Assembly: GCF_000764305.2 (NCBI RefSeq)
Contig: NW_025944650.1
Location: forward strand, 1-64,000
Source: Hyalella azteca
Lineage: Eukaryota; Arthropoda; Malacostraca; Amphipoda; Hyalellidae
DNA: 64,000 nucleotides
Reading direction: 5' to 3'
Shown here: one piece after another, positions 47,271 to 57,404 of the stretch
Numbering within the stretch: position 1 is the first letter of the stretch
How the letters are laid out: each line of letters starts with the position of its first letter
The notes under the pieces: generated by a model
What the model saw: the letters and a program-made list of their open reading frames with translations, nothing else
What the model was told of the DNA's origin: nothing
The model's database searches: none
Translations under genes and position numbers: made by a program

Positions 47271-49080
47271 CTGTAAACAAATTTTAATGCAAATAAAAAA
47301 ATGTGAACATTACAACTAAATTAATTACAAGCATTTCAAGCTTTGAGCGTGTTAAATATTGAGAAAATTGTCATTGGAAGTAATATGTTATCAATAACAA
47401 TTTAGTACAAGCATGTAAATTTGGAAAGATTAAGCAATCTTATATTTAAATATATCATTAACATCAGCTGGTTGCTGAGTAGAAAATTATTGACTCTCTG
47501 AGCCCTGAATTCATAAATGTTATGAATGCAACTGTGACAACTAAAACATTAATTTTTCATTTTTGCATAAACAAGAAGGCCCTGCCAAAAGAGTAGATAC
47601 TCAGCCAAAAAATATAGTTTTGAAGCTGTAAAATTTTATTTAAATTTACCAGTTTACTGATTCTGCTTTCCAAGCTTCAACTAGGTTTATAAAGCCTCTA
47701 AATTGTTCCTTTTGTGGTGATGTCATAAAAACCTTTTTCTAGCTGTTATATTTTTCTCTAGTAAAATGTTGGACTTGTCCAATCTTTATGGTTCAAACAA
47801 AGATACATTCCCCAAAAGGGAAAGTATCTTTGCAACCTGAGAATAATCAAGAATGAAGGTTGCAACAAGCATGGAAAACATCTACCTTTCAGGCCACGAC
47901 TAGAGCTTTTCCCACGCCCGCCATTTCCGGAACCGCGAGATTTCAGCCAGATGAATTACCTCCTATCTAATTGTTAACAAAAGTGCATGATCAGGCCACA
48001 AGATTCCAAATGTATTGAAAATTTGTAACATTGGACTGATTGGAGCTGCGAGATTTCAGAAACAAGTAGGAAAATTCCAATTCTGGGTTGCAATACTACT
48101 GGAGGCCTGCCTCTTGGTTGGTTGCACCTGCTAGTTGAGGCAGAGCATTCACGCTCAATGGCTCAAGCCTTGCCCTCACAGGTGTTTATTTTCATTAAAG
48201 TGGATAGTCACTGGATACTGACCAATTTTCAGTATCCAGAGTATCAGGGAATTTATTTACAGGGAATTTACCCACATATAATGACTTTTTTTAAGCCATT
48301 GTTGGGCACAGTTGGCGCAATTCCTGGCCATCCCCGCTTGCATGCGCAAGAGTCTGCGTGGCGCACAACGTTTACCGATTTTCTTTGATATGGAAATTTT
48401 GTAAAAGTAAAAATCTTGAAATTTATTTTAGAAGAAATTTTCTACAAGTTCCTAATGGCAACCTCCTTTGTTTACCTTCTGTAGACAATATCTAGGTAAG
48501 AAAATATTGCATCCGGATGTGAGGCAAGTGGTGAAGAACAAAATCCTCAGAAATTAGGCAAATGAAGTATAATCAACTATTAGTGTTAGAGGACAGATTT
48601 TGCTTGTTCTATATATACTACGTAATAGTGCGCCGATTGGGTTATTAGAAGTTCTATGGTTAATGAAAGGGATCCAAAATAATTTCATCATTCTAATTAA
48701 TGAAAAATAGGTTTGAGTGCAAAATCTTTTGTAAATAAAATATGTTTAGACATAGCTGTCATCAGAAATTCCCAACATAATGGTATGGCAACATCATTTT
48801 TACAGACTTTCACCTAACACTGGTACATTGTCGTGTCATCACTGTCAATTGTCATGTGATGTCCCCTTGAAACCATCCATATTTTATTAAGGTTTGTTGT
48901 TTGTCTATATAATTAACATCAAAGTTGCAAAAATTGAGAACTGATAATTAAAAAAAATTTTGGTGCCTGTATTTTTTTATTCAATGGGTTTGTGCCACTC
49001 AAACCCATTTTACAGGCCAGGCAGATGTCCCAACATTGACATACGGGTTTGTACTATTTGGCAAGTATTTGCTAAAACCA
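47271..49080. other. Region upstream of GLE1, no first exon found
   Basis: Contains old repeats: 48047-48080 (GCGAGATTTCAGAAACAAGT) resembles 18990 and 19930, and 48300-48360 is a diverged inverted piece of the 12320-12450 repeat. A short - strand candidate (ATGGCGGGCGTGGG near 47920, followed by a GAAAG|GTAGAT donor) has an in-frame TGA and was not accepted as the GLE1 start. Confidence 0.4.
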
Positions 49081-49239
49081 GCCTTCCATTAGAAGGCACC
49101 AATCTCAAACCATATCAATTGTTGCCTTCTATTCTTCAGTTTTGTAATTCATCTCCAACCAAATTGAGATCTATTAAAAATATCCATAACTGTGGCAAGC
49201 CAGTGACTCTTAAAATGGAAAACCTGGGTTACTACAATA

Positions 49240-50226
49240 CCTAAAATGGGGTAACTTAGACCACTTTTTTTTTTATAAATGATGCCATTTTTCTACTAGC
49301 TAAATTAAACTTGAATTGAAACATGCAAAATACAGGTCTATACTCTAGCTTCACTCACCATAAATTGCTGGCTCCTGCCTCTAATAGTCTTTATGTAATT
49401 TCAAAAAAAGTGATTGTCTTTGTTACCCCAGCTCCTGGGGTAACTTAGACCGGGTGGTAAAATCAATTATATTTTTTGGTAAAATAACTCCAGGTTTTGG
49501 TGCATTGTAGTAGAACACTTCTAGTTACATGTGCAAATGACAAACTTGAGGAAAGTGTCATAGTTTGCAAATGGGATGCGCTGCCCCATAATGAGGGAAA
49601 TGTGACTACCTAATGGCAGCCCTGATGGGGTAATATTGACTGGTTTGGAAATTAAGTTGAAATTACCATATATAAGACTCTGTAGAGTCTGAAACATAAA
49701 GAAAAAAAAACATAAATAGGCTGTCAAACATAAAATATGTTATATATGTTATTTTTTATTAACTTCCAAGCCGGTCTATGTTACCCCATCAGGGCTGACA
49801 TTAGGTGGTCTAAGTTACACCTAACCTAACCTAACCTAACCACCCCATTTGGGGGCGGCGCCCCCCATTTGTAAACTATGACACTTTCATAAAATTTGTC
49901 ATTTGCATATGTAACTAGAAGAGTTCTACTACAATGCATCGAAACCTGGAGTTATTTAACCAAAAAATAAAAAAATTGGAGAGGGTACTCTGACAGGCTT
50001 CAAATAATAGCTTTTTTTTGTGGGTCACATTTTAAATTTTTTAATCTATTAGATATGCAAACTTTTCAAATCTTTCTATTGCATTATGTAGCCTCAGTAT
50101 TAGGCCTTTAATGCCCATTGACAAAATTTTTCTATGTCAAATAGTTTTTGAGTTGTGGGGGTTTTTGTTAAAAAAACGAAAAGTGGTCTAAGTTACCCCA
50201 CCGGTCTAAGTTACCCCATTTTACGG
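49240..50226. mobile_element. CCGTAAAATGGGG-family element, long fold-back copy
   Basis: TA flanks at 49238-49239 and 50227-50228. Left end CCTAAAATGGGGTAACTTAG, right end CTAAGTTACCCCATTTTACGG. The interior is itself inverted: 49485-49580 pairs with 49860-49965 (around TTGCATTGTAGTAGAAC-like sequence) and 49605-49650 with 49750-49797 (GCAGCCCTGATGGGGTAA). It carries a CCTAA x4 run at 49809. No transposase frame. Confidence 0.8.
49807..49832. repeat. Short (CCTAA)4 telomere-like run
   Basis: Four CCTAA units inside the fold-back element. TTAGG is the arthropod telomere repeat, but four units can arise by chance or by element decay. Confidence 0.5.
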
Positions 50227-50228
50227 TA

Positions 50229-50330
50229 TTTTCTCGTCGACAAAAACATGAAGACACGGACTGACAGACAGACGGATGGACAGACAGACGGACGGACAGA
50301 CAGACGGACGGACAGACGGACGGTGACAAT
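50229..50330 (+). mobile_element. AGCGCATTTTCTC-family element, truncated copy 3
   Basis: Begins TTTTCTCGTCGACAAAAACATG and runs into GACGGACA/GACAGACG tetramers, as inside copy 2. The right terminus is missing. It directly abuts the right end of the CCGTAAAATGGGG element. Confidence 0.65.
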
Positions 50331-50475
50331 TTAGACTGACCTGATGGACAGGCCATCACTCCGGTGTAGACTGACCTGATGGACAGGCCATCACTTCGAT
50401 GTAGACTGACCTGATGGACAGGCCACTGCTGCTGCTGCTTACTGCTGCTGCTACTTGCTGCTTGCTGCTGCTGCT
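50331..50475 (+). repeat. 35-bp triplicate and CTG-rich microsatellite
   Basis: Three copies of a 35-base unit (TAGACTGACCTGATGGACAG core) at 50334-50425 lead into imperfect CTG/CTT repeats at 50426-50475. Confidence 0.85.
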
Positions 50476-50998
50476 CCAGTCTGTAGAGTATGGCCTTTTA
50501 GCTCGAGATATTGGCGTCTTTTGAAAATTTTTATCAGCCACCTCGACCTTACATTGGCGTCTTTTGAGGATCTTCATCAGCCATCTCGACCTTACATCGG
50601 CGTCCCGTCGCGGTCGCCGCGATCTAAAAGGTGCGGCGTGAGCACCGGAGGCCCATTTTGGGATGTACTCCAGCATGCCAGGAAAAAAAGTTGCCAGAAT
50701 GTTCGCTAGAAAAACCAAAGTGCATATCTGACCGTTGTCTGATGATCGATACTGAGGCACGTGCTTTACGACTGATTCGGCCAATGCCCGACAATGATGC
50801 ACGCACTTGCGCGATCGACGCAGCTGTTGCTCAATGATTGACATAGATGCCCAAACTTTACGATCAATGATCGACACGGATGCACACATTTTACAAGTGA
50901 TATGGCTGACGCTCACACTTTACAAACGATGCGGTATGATTGACATGGATTCATGCATTTTATGATCAATGTGGCCGATGCCAACTGATCGATTCCAA

Positions 50999-51929
50999 CA
51001 GTTTTGAAATACTTGGGTGTTTCAAAACCTCTCAAGCTTGACGCGCTTATATGTGTGCGGCAAGCGTTGCATGGTCAGCGCGCCTAATGCTGTCGTAGGA
51101 GGTGGTTGTGTGGAGCCGCCGCTCATGAATGCCATGAATCTATACTGCTTACGGTTAATTGGCCCAACTCAATTCGGTTAATTGTTTCAACTCACTGCTG
51201 TTCTTTTGTCAATAGTAATGTTAACGAGCAACGTCTATACTATTCAATCGCACAAGAAGTTGATCATAAAATCGAAGATTTATTCTGGTAGTACCGCGCG
51301 CAAGATAAAACAAACACGGCAGCTCTATGTAGTTGCCGTCTCCGTAGCTGAGTGGACTACGGCGCCTGCTGGCGAGCGTTTGGTTGCAGTCTTGGCAGAG
51401 ACTGCAACCAAATCTCGAATCTTCGAATCTCGGCGGGCAACTCATAGTTTCTTCAACCAGAGTTCAATAGAGGTAAGAACAAAGAGTGTACTTTCATGAT
51501 GATTGTACATACTGATATAAATTGTGTAATAAATATGTCTATAAAAGAATGAATATGTGACTAATTTTGCTGTGAAGGAGAAAAGCGTTGAAATCAGATA
51601 GAGACGGAGAAATATATTTTCATAATTTTGGTATGGAGGCGGTCATGGATTAAACTGGGATCGACCAGAGGAGTAGAATATGTTAAAATCATTTCATCAG
51701 GCGCTGGAAGCTGTACAAGGATATTGCATAAATTCTGAAAAGAAGGTTTCATTCTCCGTAGACTTCTTTTGGTGTTCTAACGTTGAAACACCTAGGTGTT
51801 TCAAAATCGCAAATTTTGAAACACCTGAACGTTTTTGAAACACGCGGGTGTTTTGCTTTGGGCCCGATTGCTCGGTAAGGATTTGAAACACTCAAGTGTT
51901 TCAAAACAGGGGGCCTTTTTCTCTCAGTG
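50999..51929 (+). mobile_element. CACTGAG-ended transposon, copy A
   Basis: Right end GGGGGCCTTTTTCTCTCAGTG; the left end has lost most of this and starts CA-GTTTTGAAATACTTGGG. AA flanks both sides (50997-50998, 51930-51931). Removing the element restores the satellite reading GATTCC-AA-CGCTCATGC found elsewhere. It holds four GAAACAC-N4-GTGTTTC-type dyads and a tRNA-Leu-like segment. 931 bases, non-coding. Confidence 0.75.
51328..51440 (+). pseudogene. tRNA-Leu-like sequence in copy A
   Basis: Shows a pol III A box (TAGCTGAGTGGAC), the Leu-style D-arm continuation and, after an internal duplication (CTGCAACCAAATCTCGAATC), a B box-like TTCGAATCTC and GGCGGGCAAC end complementary to the 5' GTTGCC. 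The anticodon arm does not fold cleanly, so this is a tRNA relic or SINE head, not a functional tRNA. Confidence 0.5.
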
Positions 51930-52315
51930 AACGCTCATGCTTCGCAAACGATGTGGCATGATAGACACAAATGCACGCATATTACGATTGATATGGCTGA
52001 CGCTCTCGCTTTGCAAACGATGCGGCATGATTGACATGAATGCACGCATTTTACGATCGATGTGGCCGACGCACTTGCTTCGCGAACGATGCAGCACGAT
52101 TGACATGGATGCACGCATTTTACGATCTATATGGCCGATGCCCATGATCAATTCCAACATTCATGATTCGCAAACGATGCGGCATGATTGACATGAATGC
52201 ATGCATTTTACGATCGATGTGGCAGACGCTCTTGCTTCGTGAACGATGCGGCATGATCAACACGGATGCACGCATTTTACGATCCATGTGGCCGATCCTC
52301 TCGCTTCGCGAACAA
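51930..52315 (+). repeat. 69-bp satellite units between copies A and B
   Basis: Measured period 69 bases (AAACGATG at 51946, 52015, then GAACGATG at 52084). Consensus features: CGATGCGGCATGATTGACAT, GATGCACGCATTTTACGATC and GTGGCCGACGC. Because 69 is a multiple of three, open frames with a 23-residue repeat appear on both strands; these are artefacts. Confidence 0.85.
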
Positions 52316-53121
52316 CACTGAGTGAAAAAGGCCCTCTGTTTTGAAACACTTGGGTGTTTCAAATTCTCCCCGAGCGATCGTGCCCAAAGCAAAACACCCG
52401 TGTGTTTCAAAAACATTCAGGTGTCTCAAAATTTGCAATTTTAAAACACCTAGGTGTTTCAACGTTAGAACACCGAAAGAAGTCTATGGAGAATGAAACC
52501 TTCTTTTCAGAATTTATGCAAAATCCTTGTCCAGCTTCCAGCGCCTGATGAAATTATTTCAACATATTCTACACCTCCGGTCGATCCCAGTTTAATCCAT
52601 GGCCGCCTCCATACCAAAATAATGAAAACTATATTTCTCCGTCCGTATCTGATTTCAACGTTTTTCTCATTCACAGCGATATTAGTCACATATTACTTCT
52701 TTTATACACATATTTATTACACAATTTACATCGGTATGTACAATCAGCATGAAACTACACTCTTTGCTCTCACCTCTATCGAACTCTGGTTGAAGAAACT
52801 ATGAGTCGCCCGCCGAGATTAGAACCTCTGCCAAGACTGCAACCAAACGCTCGTGAGCAGGCGCCTTAGTCCACTCAGCTACGGAGACGACAACTACATA
52901 GAGCTGCCCTGTTTGTTTTGTCTTGCGCGCGGTACTACCAGAATAAATCTTCGATTTTATGATCAACTTCTTGTGCGATTGAATGGTATAGACGTCGCTC
53001 GTTAACATTACTATTGCCAAAAGAACAGCAGTGAGTTGAAACAAACTGTATATGCGCGTCAAGCTCGAGAGGTTTTGAAACACCCAAGTGTTTCAAAACG
53101 GGGGGCCTTTTTCTCTCAGTG
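52316..53121 (-). mobile_element. CACTGAG-ended transposon, copy B
   Basis: Complete ends: CACTGAGTGAAAAAGGCCC at the left, GGGGCCTTTTTCTCTCAGTG at the right, each followed inward by a GAAACAC...GTGTTTC dyad. AA flanks both ends (52314-52315, 53122-53123), restoring the satellite as GCGAAC-AA-TGCGGC. It is the reverse complement of copy A and lacks about 130 bases near 51060-51190 of A. A and B thus form a ~2-kb inverted pair around 386 bases of satellite. Confidence 0.8.
52803..52900 (-). pseudogene. tRNA-Leu-like sequence in copy B
   Basis: The - strand reads GTAGTTGTCGTCTCCG, A box TAGCTGAGTGGACTAAGGCG, a long variable region and B box-like GGTTCTAATCTC, ending GGGCGAC. It is the cleaner of the two copies (no internal duplication) and suggests a leucine-type source tRNA. 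Confidence 0.55.
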
Positions 53122-53125
53122 AATG

Positions 53126-53390
53126 CGGCATGATTGACAGGGATGCACGCAATTTACGATCGATATGGCCGATGCCCAGTGATCGATTCCAACGTTCACG
53201 CTTTACGAACGATGCGGCATGATTGACATGGATGCACACATTTTACGATTGATGTGGCCAACGCACTCGCTTTGCGAACGATGCAGCATAATTGACATGG
53301 ATGCACGCATTTTACGATCTATATGGCTGATGCCCATGATCGATTCCGACGTTCACGATTCGCAAATGATGCGGCATGATTGACATTAGA
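53126..53390 (+). repeat. 69-bp satellite units, right of copy B
   Basis: Four diverged units in + orientation, some extended by a TGATCGATTCCAACGTTCAC segment. They stop at 53390 where the SINE begins. Confidence 0.8.
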
Positions 53391-53596
53391 CCGTAGGCCT
53401 GTCGCCGATTCTTAACATCGCAGAACATTCACAGTATCTTGTGGTCTCGAACTCGCAACTCACTGCTACAATTCTGCTGTGCTTAACCGCCTGACCTCCT
53501 TGCCGATTCTGACCAGAGACTGGCGCACAGAGCTGGGATAGAACCCGCGCTAATCCTGGTACTCAGAACTTTAATCACTGGGCCACCCTGCCATAA
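53391..53596 (-). mobile_element. Dimeric tRNA-derived SINE with LINE tail
   Basis: Read on the - strand from 53596, the first monomer has A box-like TGGCCCAGTGATTAAAG and B box-like GGGTTCTATCCC. The second has GTCAGGCGGTTAAGCAC and GAGTTCGAGACC. It ends TTAAGAATCGGCGACAGGCC, the same 3' sequence as the LINE ends at 3644-3895 and 57553-57570. About 205 bases. It lies exactly where the surrounding satellite reverses orientation. Confidence 0.75.
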
Positions 53597-54060
53597 TCAT
53601 GCTGCATCGTTCGCAAATCGTGAGCATCAGAATTTACCATTGGACATCGGCCACATTGATCGCAGAATGCTTGCATCCATGTCAATCTTGCCGCATCGTT
53701 CGCGAAGCACGAGCGTCAGAATCGATCATTGGGCATTGGCCACATCGATCGTAAAATGCATGCATCCGTGTCGATCATGCCTCGTCAATCGCGAAGCGCG
53801 AGCTTCAGTATCGATTATTGGGCATCGGCCACATCGATCGTAAAATGCGTGCATCTATTTCAATCATGCCACATCATTCGCGAAGCGTGAGCGTCGGCCA
53901 CATCGATCGTGAAATGCGTGCATCCATGTTGGGCATGTTGGGCATTGATCGTAATGCGCGGGCGTCTATGTTGATCATTGATTGTGAAGCGCGGGTGTCT
54001 ATGTCGATCATCTAGCAACTGCCGCATTGATCGTGCAAGTACGCGCTATCATCAGGCATT
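53597..54060 (-). repeat. Inverted 69-bp satellite arm
   Basis: Six to seven diverged units in reverse orientation (GGCCACATCGATCGTAAAAT, GCATCCATGTCAATCATGCC). They form the return arm of the composite fold-back element. Confidence 0.8.
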
Positions 54061-54344
54061 GGTCAGAGATGCACTTTCGTATTTCTAGCAAACATAGTGG
54101 CAACTTTCTTCCCTGGCGTACTGGTGGTGTGCATGGTAAACTTCCGGCGCCCATGCAAGTCGCAACACCTTCCAGACCATGGGCAATCAATTTTGGCGTC
54201 CTCGCCGTCCGTTTGCTGCAAACATCGGCATCCACCGTCCGTTTAGATGGTGCCTTGGAGTCTTTTGGGCAGAAAAATGGCGTCCTCGACCTATGTTGTG
54301 CCATACTCTACAGACTGGCCCTACTTGCCACAACCAGTCCAGTC

Positions 54345-54430
54345 ATTCATTAGAAGGCACTGATGGCAGTCATGGCACATCTAAAGCCATGTTGCCTTCT
54401 TTAGTTCTGTAATTCATGTCTGATTGAATT
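54345..54430 (+). repeat. Repeat ATTAGAAGGCAC, copy of 49090
   Basis: CATTAGAAGGCACTGATGGC, GTTGCCTTCTTTAG and TCTGTAATTCATG align with 49089-49155. Its function is unknown. Confidence 0.55.
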
Positions 54431-54599
54431 GTGATCTATGAATGAATATTCATTACTGTGCTGACTGCTGACTCTTAGAACCTGAGTCCTGAGTTGACGC
54501 GCTAGCAATCTAGGCAACTCATATCCAACCACAACACAATGCGGATACACGTTTGTGTGTACGGTCAGTGTGATTACGTAATTTACATTGCCGCGTGTC

Positions 54600-54740
54600 C
54601 ATATTTAAACTATTTTAGCTTTCTAAAAGTACGGCGCACTGTGCATTTTTTTACCGGCATAATACGGCGCACCGCGCAGGTTGTTAAAATGACAATATAA
54701 ATTCCCGCGCACCTGGCACATCTTCAATGATCTTCCTGAC
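54600..54740 (-). repeat. Dispersed repeat, inverted copy of 12780-12905
   Basis: Contains AGCTTTCTAAAAGTACGGCG and TTCCCGCGCACCTGGCACAT, the reverse complement of the 12.8-kb segment. Confidence 0.7.
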
Positions 54741-54789
54741 CATGGACAGGATGGTTTGTAATTTTGCACAATTTTAATTGAGTCAAGTG

Positions 54790-55883
54790 ATTTCACTATA
54801 ACAAAAGATTGTGAAAAAAATACCTGAAACAGAAAATAATGTTTTAGTGACAACCACCATATGTTTTGGAGAAATAAATCATAGTTTAGGTCAATTACTT
54901 TTCATTCTATGATGCCCGGTGGGCCGGTGCACAATTCTATATATACTAATATAGCATTCTATGTACAATTTTGTGACGACCAATGATGCACTAATTTTTC
55001 GATAAGTGAATTTTTTTCGCTGAGCAAGGTAAATGTAATCAAAATTAGGTATTTGTTGTTAATCAATTTTTTTGTTAATTGGAACCTTTGCTAACTAAGG
55101 TTCTACTGTAAATGCATTTTTAAGGGTATCCCTAGGACCCTATTTATCCCAGGGGGGTGTCCCGAGTAGCCCCGCCGTGCGGAATTGGCTGCCATTTTTT
55201 TTTTTTTGTAATGAGATAGGACAATTCCGTCAATTACATTTTCAAGCCGACACCTGGGTCAGAGGGTGCAACCGTCAACCGTGCAACTTTTATGTAAGTA
55301 AAATTTTTTAATAGCTACGGCCTACGGGCCTACGGCGAATATTTTTTTTTTTTTTGGCTCCAGATCTTAGCAGAGAGGTACTTTTCCAAAATCTTACTTT
55401 TCACACGTTTTTCAGCAATTTTTTAAAGATAGTAAATATTTGATTTCTTGACTAGCTTTATATTATACATAATAGCTAGGTACCGTAAAATGGGGTAACT
55501 TAGACCACTTTTTTTCTTATAAATGATGCCATTTTCTTACTAGCTAAATTAAACTTGAATTGAAACATGCAAATTCTATTGTGTTATGTAGCCTCAGTAT
55601 TAGGCCTTTAATGCCCATTGACAAAATTTTTCTATGTCAAATAGTTTTTGTGTTGTGGGGGTTTTTGTAAAAAAAACGAAAAGTGGTCTAAGTTACCCCG
55701 CCGGTCTAAGTTACCCCATTTTACGGTACCTAGATAGTAAAAATGCTGAAGTTTAGGTACGGCACTCTTTTTAGTTTTGCAATATTTTGATTAGTTTAGC
55801 TGCTACAACATTTCTACGAAATATGGGACGCGCATCCCGAATCCCGATTCACCCCACCCGTCCCTTTTTACCCCGTTTGACGG
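54790..55883 (-). mobile_element. CCGTCAA-ended element, inverted copy
   Basis: Aligns in reverse complement with 28717-29470: 55855-55883 matches the left end (ACCCCGTTTGACGG then TA), 55150-55200 the GGGGTGTCCCGAGTAGCCCC block, and 54800-54930 the segment at 29340-29450. The distal ~600 bases are missing. A smaller element is nested at 55483-55726. Confidence 0.8.
55483..55726. mobile_element. CCGTAAAATGGGG-family MITE, nested
   Basis: CCGTAAAATGGGGTAACTTA at the left, its complement at the right, TA duplications at 55481-55482 and 55727-55728. Compared with 49240-50226 it keeps ~95 bases of the left and ~150 of the right end, an internal-deletion derivative. The empty site would read CTAGGTACCTAG. 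Confidence 0.9.
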
Positions 55884-55889
55884 TATATA

Positions 55890-57350
55890 TAAATTATTCG
55901 CAGTGAAATGGCAAATAATTTTTCGCTGGACTATGAATCTTAATCTCATTGAGCGAATTGTCTTAATCTCATGGCACTGAAATCGGAGAAAAAAATTAGG
56001 TTAGGCCTATGGCCTAATATATAAATAGTTAGGCTACTCGCTCGGCGACGCCATATCGTTGGCAAATGGGCCTAACTTTCGTGAAGCTAGCCGCTTAGCC
56101 AATAGCCGGTAGACCGTACAGCTGAACGCGAAACATTCGGGCCTCGAGGCTATCCCTGATTCCGAATCCGTAGTTGAGATTTCACTAATAACATTGCAGA
56201 ATAAAAGACAAGACGTGGTTCACAAATATATCTCAATCTCTGTAGAAGCAAACTATTTTCTTCCAGCAATGAATTTAATTTTATTGCCACTAACAACCTG
56301 TACTAACTACTTCAGTAACATCACCAACCTCCTTCTGAATCAAACTAACTTCGCCAACTTTCCAAATTCCAACTTCATACCTTTCAAGTCAGCACTGCAC
56401 CTGCATCCTGCAACTGCAAGTCGGCTGGCATGAAGTATTTGGTGAAAGCTTTAAAAAAAAATCTTGAAAAATTTCGCTTGATAAATTTTTAAAATAGGTA
56501 CGCATGAGTTTCGATAACATATTATTTGGAAATCGTCTGTAATTTTTCTGTGTGAGCAAGTGCATGTTTTTGTACAACTTTTATATGAACAGTTTTTTAC
56601 CAATCGGTACTTCAATAAGGCACTTGTAAAGAGTTGCTTTGTCGTTTTCGACCTACTAAACTGTAATGCTTTCTCAACGTAATATAGTCAAAGCTCAAAA
56701 ACTTGACTTCATCCTGACCAGAAACAATTTTCACAGTTAACTCCAGTACCTATGAGTTGAGTCATACACACTCGTCATTGGATCTGTTAGGCCCAATAGA
56801 TTCAGATCACTCAATTCCACTTTTCATTTTATCATTTCAATAGCTACACACTAATTATATACTTCTAGCTGGAAATTGTCTCATTAGTTCTGAGGCGTAT
56901 TCGTAAGAGTTTCGTAAAATCACACCCGCAAGAAGCCTACAGCGATAACTTTTCTGAGTGGGTGGTCAATTTTTCGTCAGTTAATTAGACAAAAATTTTT
57001 GTTCGAAAACGGGCGAGACCGTCCGCTACAAACCTAAAATATTATTTTCAGCATTGAAATTATTACGCATATTGAAGCGGGTATCGAATTGAAGAAGTGT
57101 GTTCAAGTAAGTCGATGTTCTATTTAGAGATTGTGTGTGTTTTTTTAGGATTCCTGTACTTTCGAATCACATCCCTACAGCTTATCTGACTGTAAATTAC
57201 CTACGAAATTTCACATACTTCGGAGTGCTGATGAAACACTTAGAAGCAAAGGGTTCCAAACTTTAGAATAGTTTGTTCATAATTACCAACGTGATTTTAC
57301 ATAGAAACTTGCATTTTGAAATTTAAAGTGGAAGAAAATGATGAATAAAG
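55890..57350. other. AT-rich stretch without recognised gene
   Basis: The + frame at 56194-56433 is rich in Asn, Leu and Thr with no motif and no splice support. Nothing else was identified. Confidence 0.4.
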
Positions 57351-57404
57351 CTGAAAAATAGATTGTTGTCCAACTGATGAACATCATACTGGCGATGGAG
57401 CAAT

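Larger units (their letters stand above)
50476..54318. mobile_element. Composite fold-back element
   Basis: The ends are inverted: CCAGTCTGTAGAGTATGGC at 50476 and its complement at 54300-54318. Further in, 50666-50850 (CCAGCATGCCAGGAAAAAAA, GTTGCCAGAATGTTCGCTAG, AAAGTGCATATCTGACC) matches 53990-54125 in reverse complement. Further in still, both arms consist of diverged 69-bp satellite units, oriented + on the left (to ~53390) and - on the right (53597-54060). A SINE sits at the turn. The left arm is longer because two CACTGAG-ended elements lie in it. No transposase is seen. No flanking duplication was recognised. Confidence 0.75.

Noticed and set aside
47905..47945. GLE1 start exon (ATGGCGGGCGTGGG on the - strand)
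   Set aside because: The frame meets TGA before the GAAAG|GTAGAT donor, so it cannot supply the phase-0 start.
49807..49832. Evidence of a telomere fusion
   Set aside because: Only four CCTAA units, inside a mobile element.
51328..51440. Functional tRNA-Leu gene
   Set aside because: Internal duplication and an unpaired anticodon arm; the location inside a repeated transposon argues for a tRNA-derived relic.
50356..54412. Open frames with 23-residue internal repeats in the fold-back region
   Set aside because: The satellite period (69) is a multiple of three, so any stop-free unit gives long repeated frames; no codon bias or splice support.
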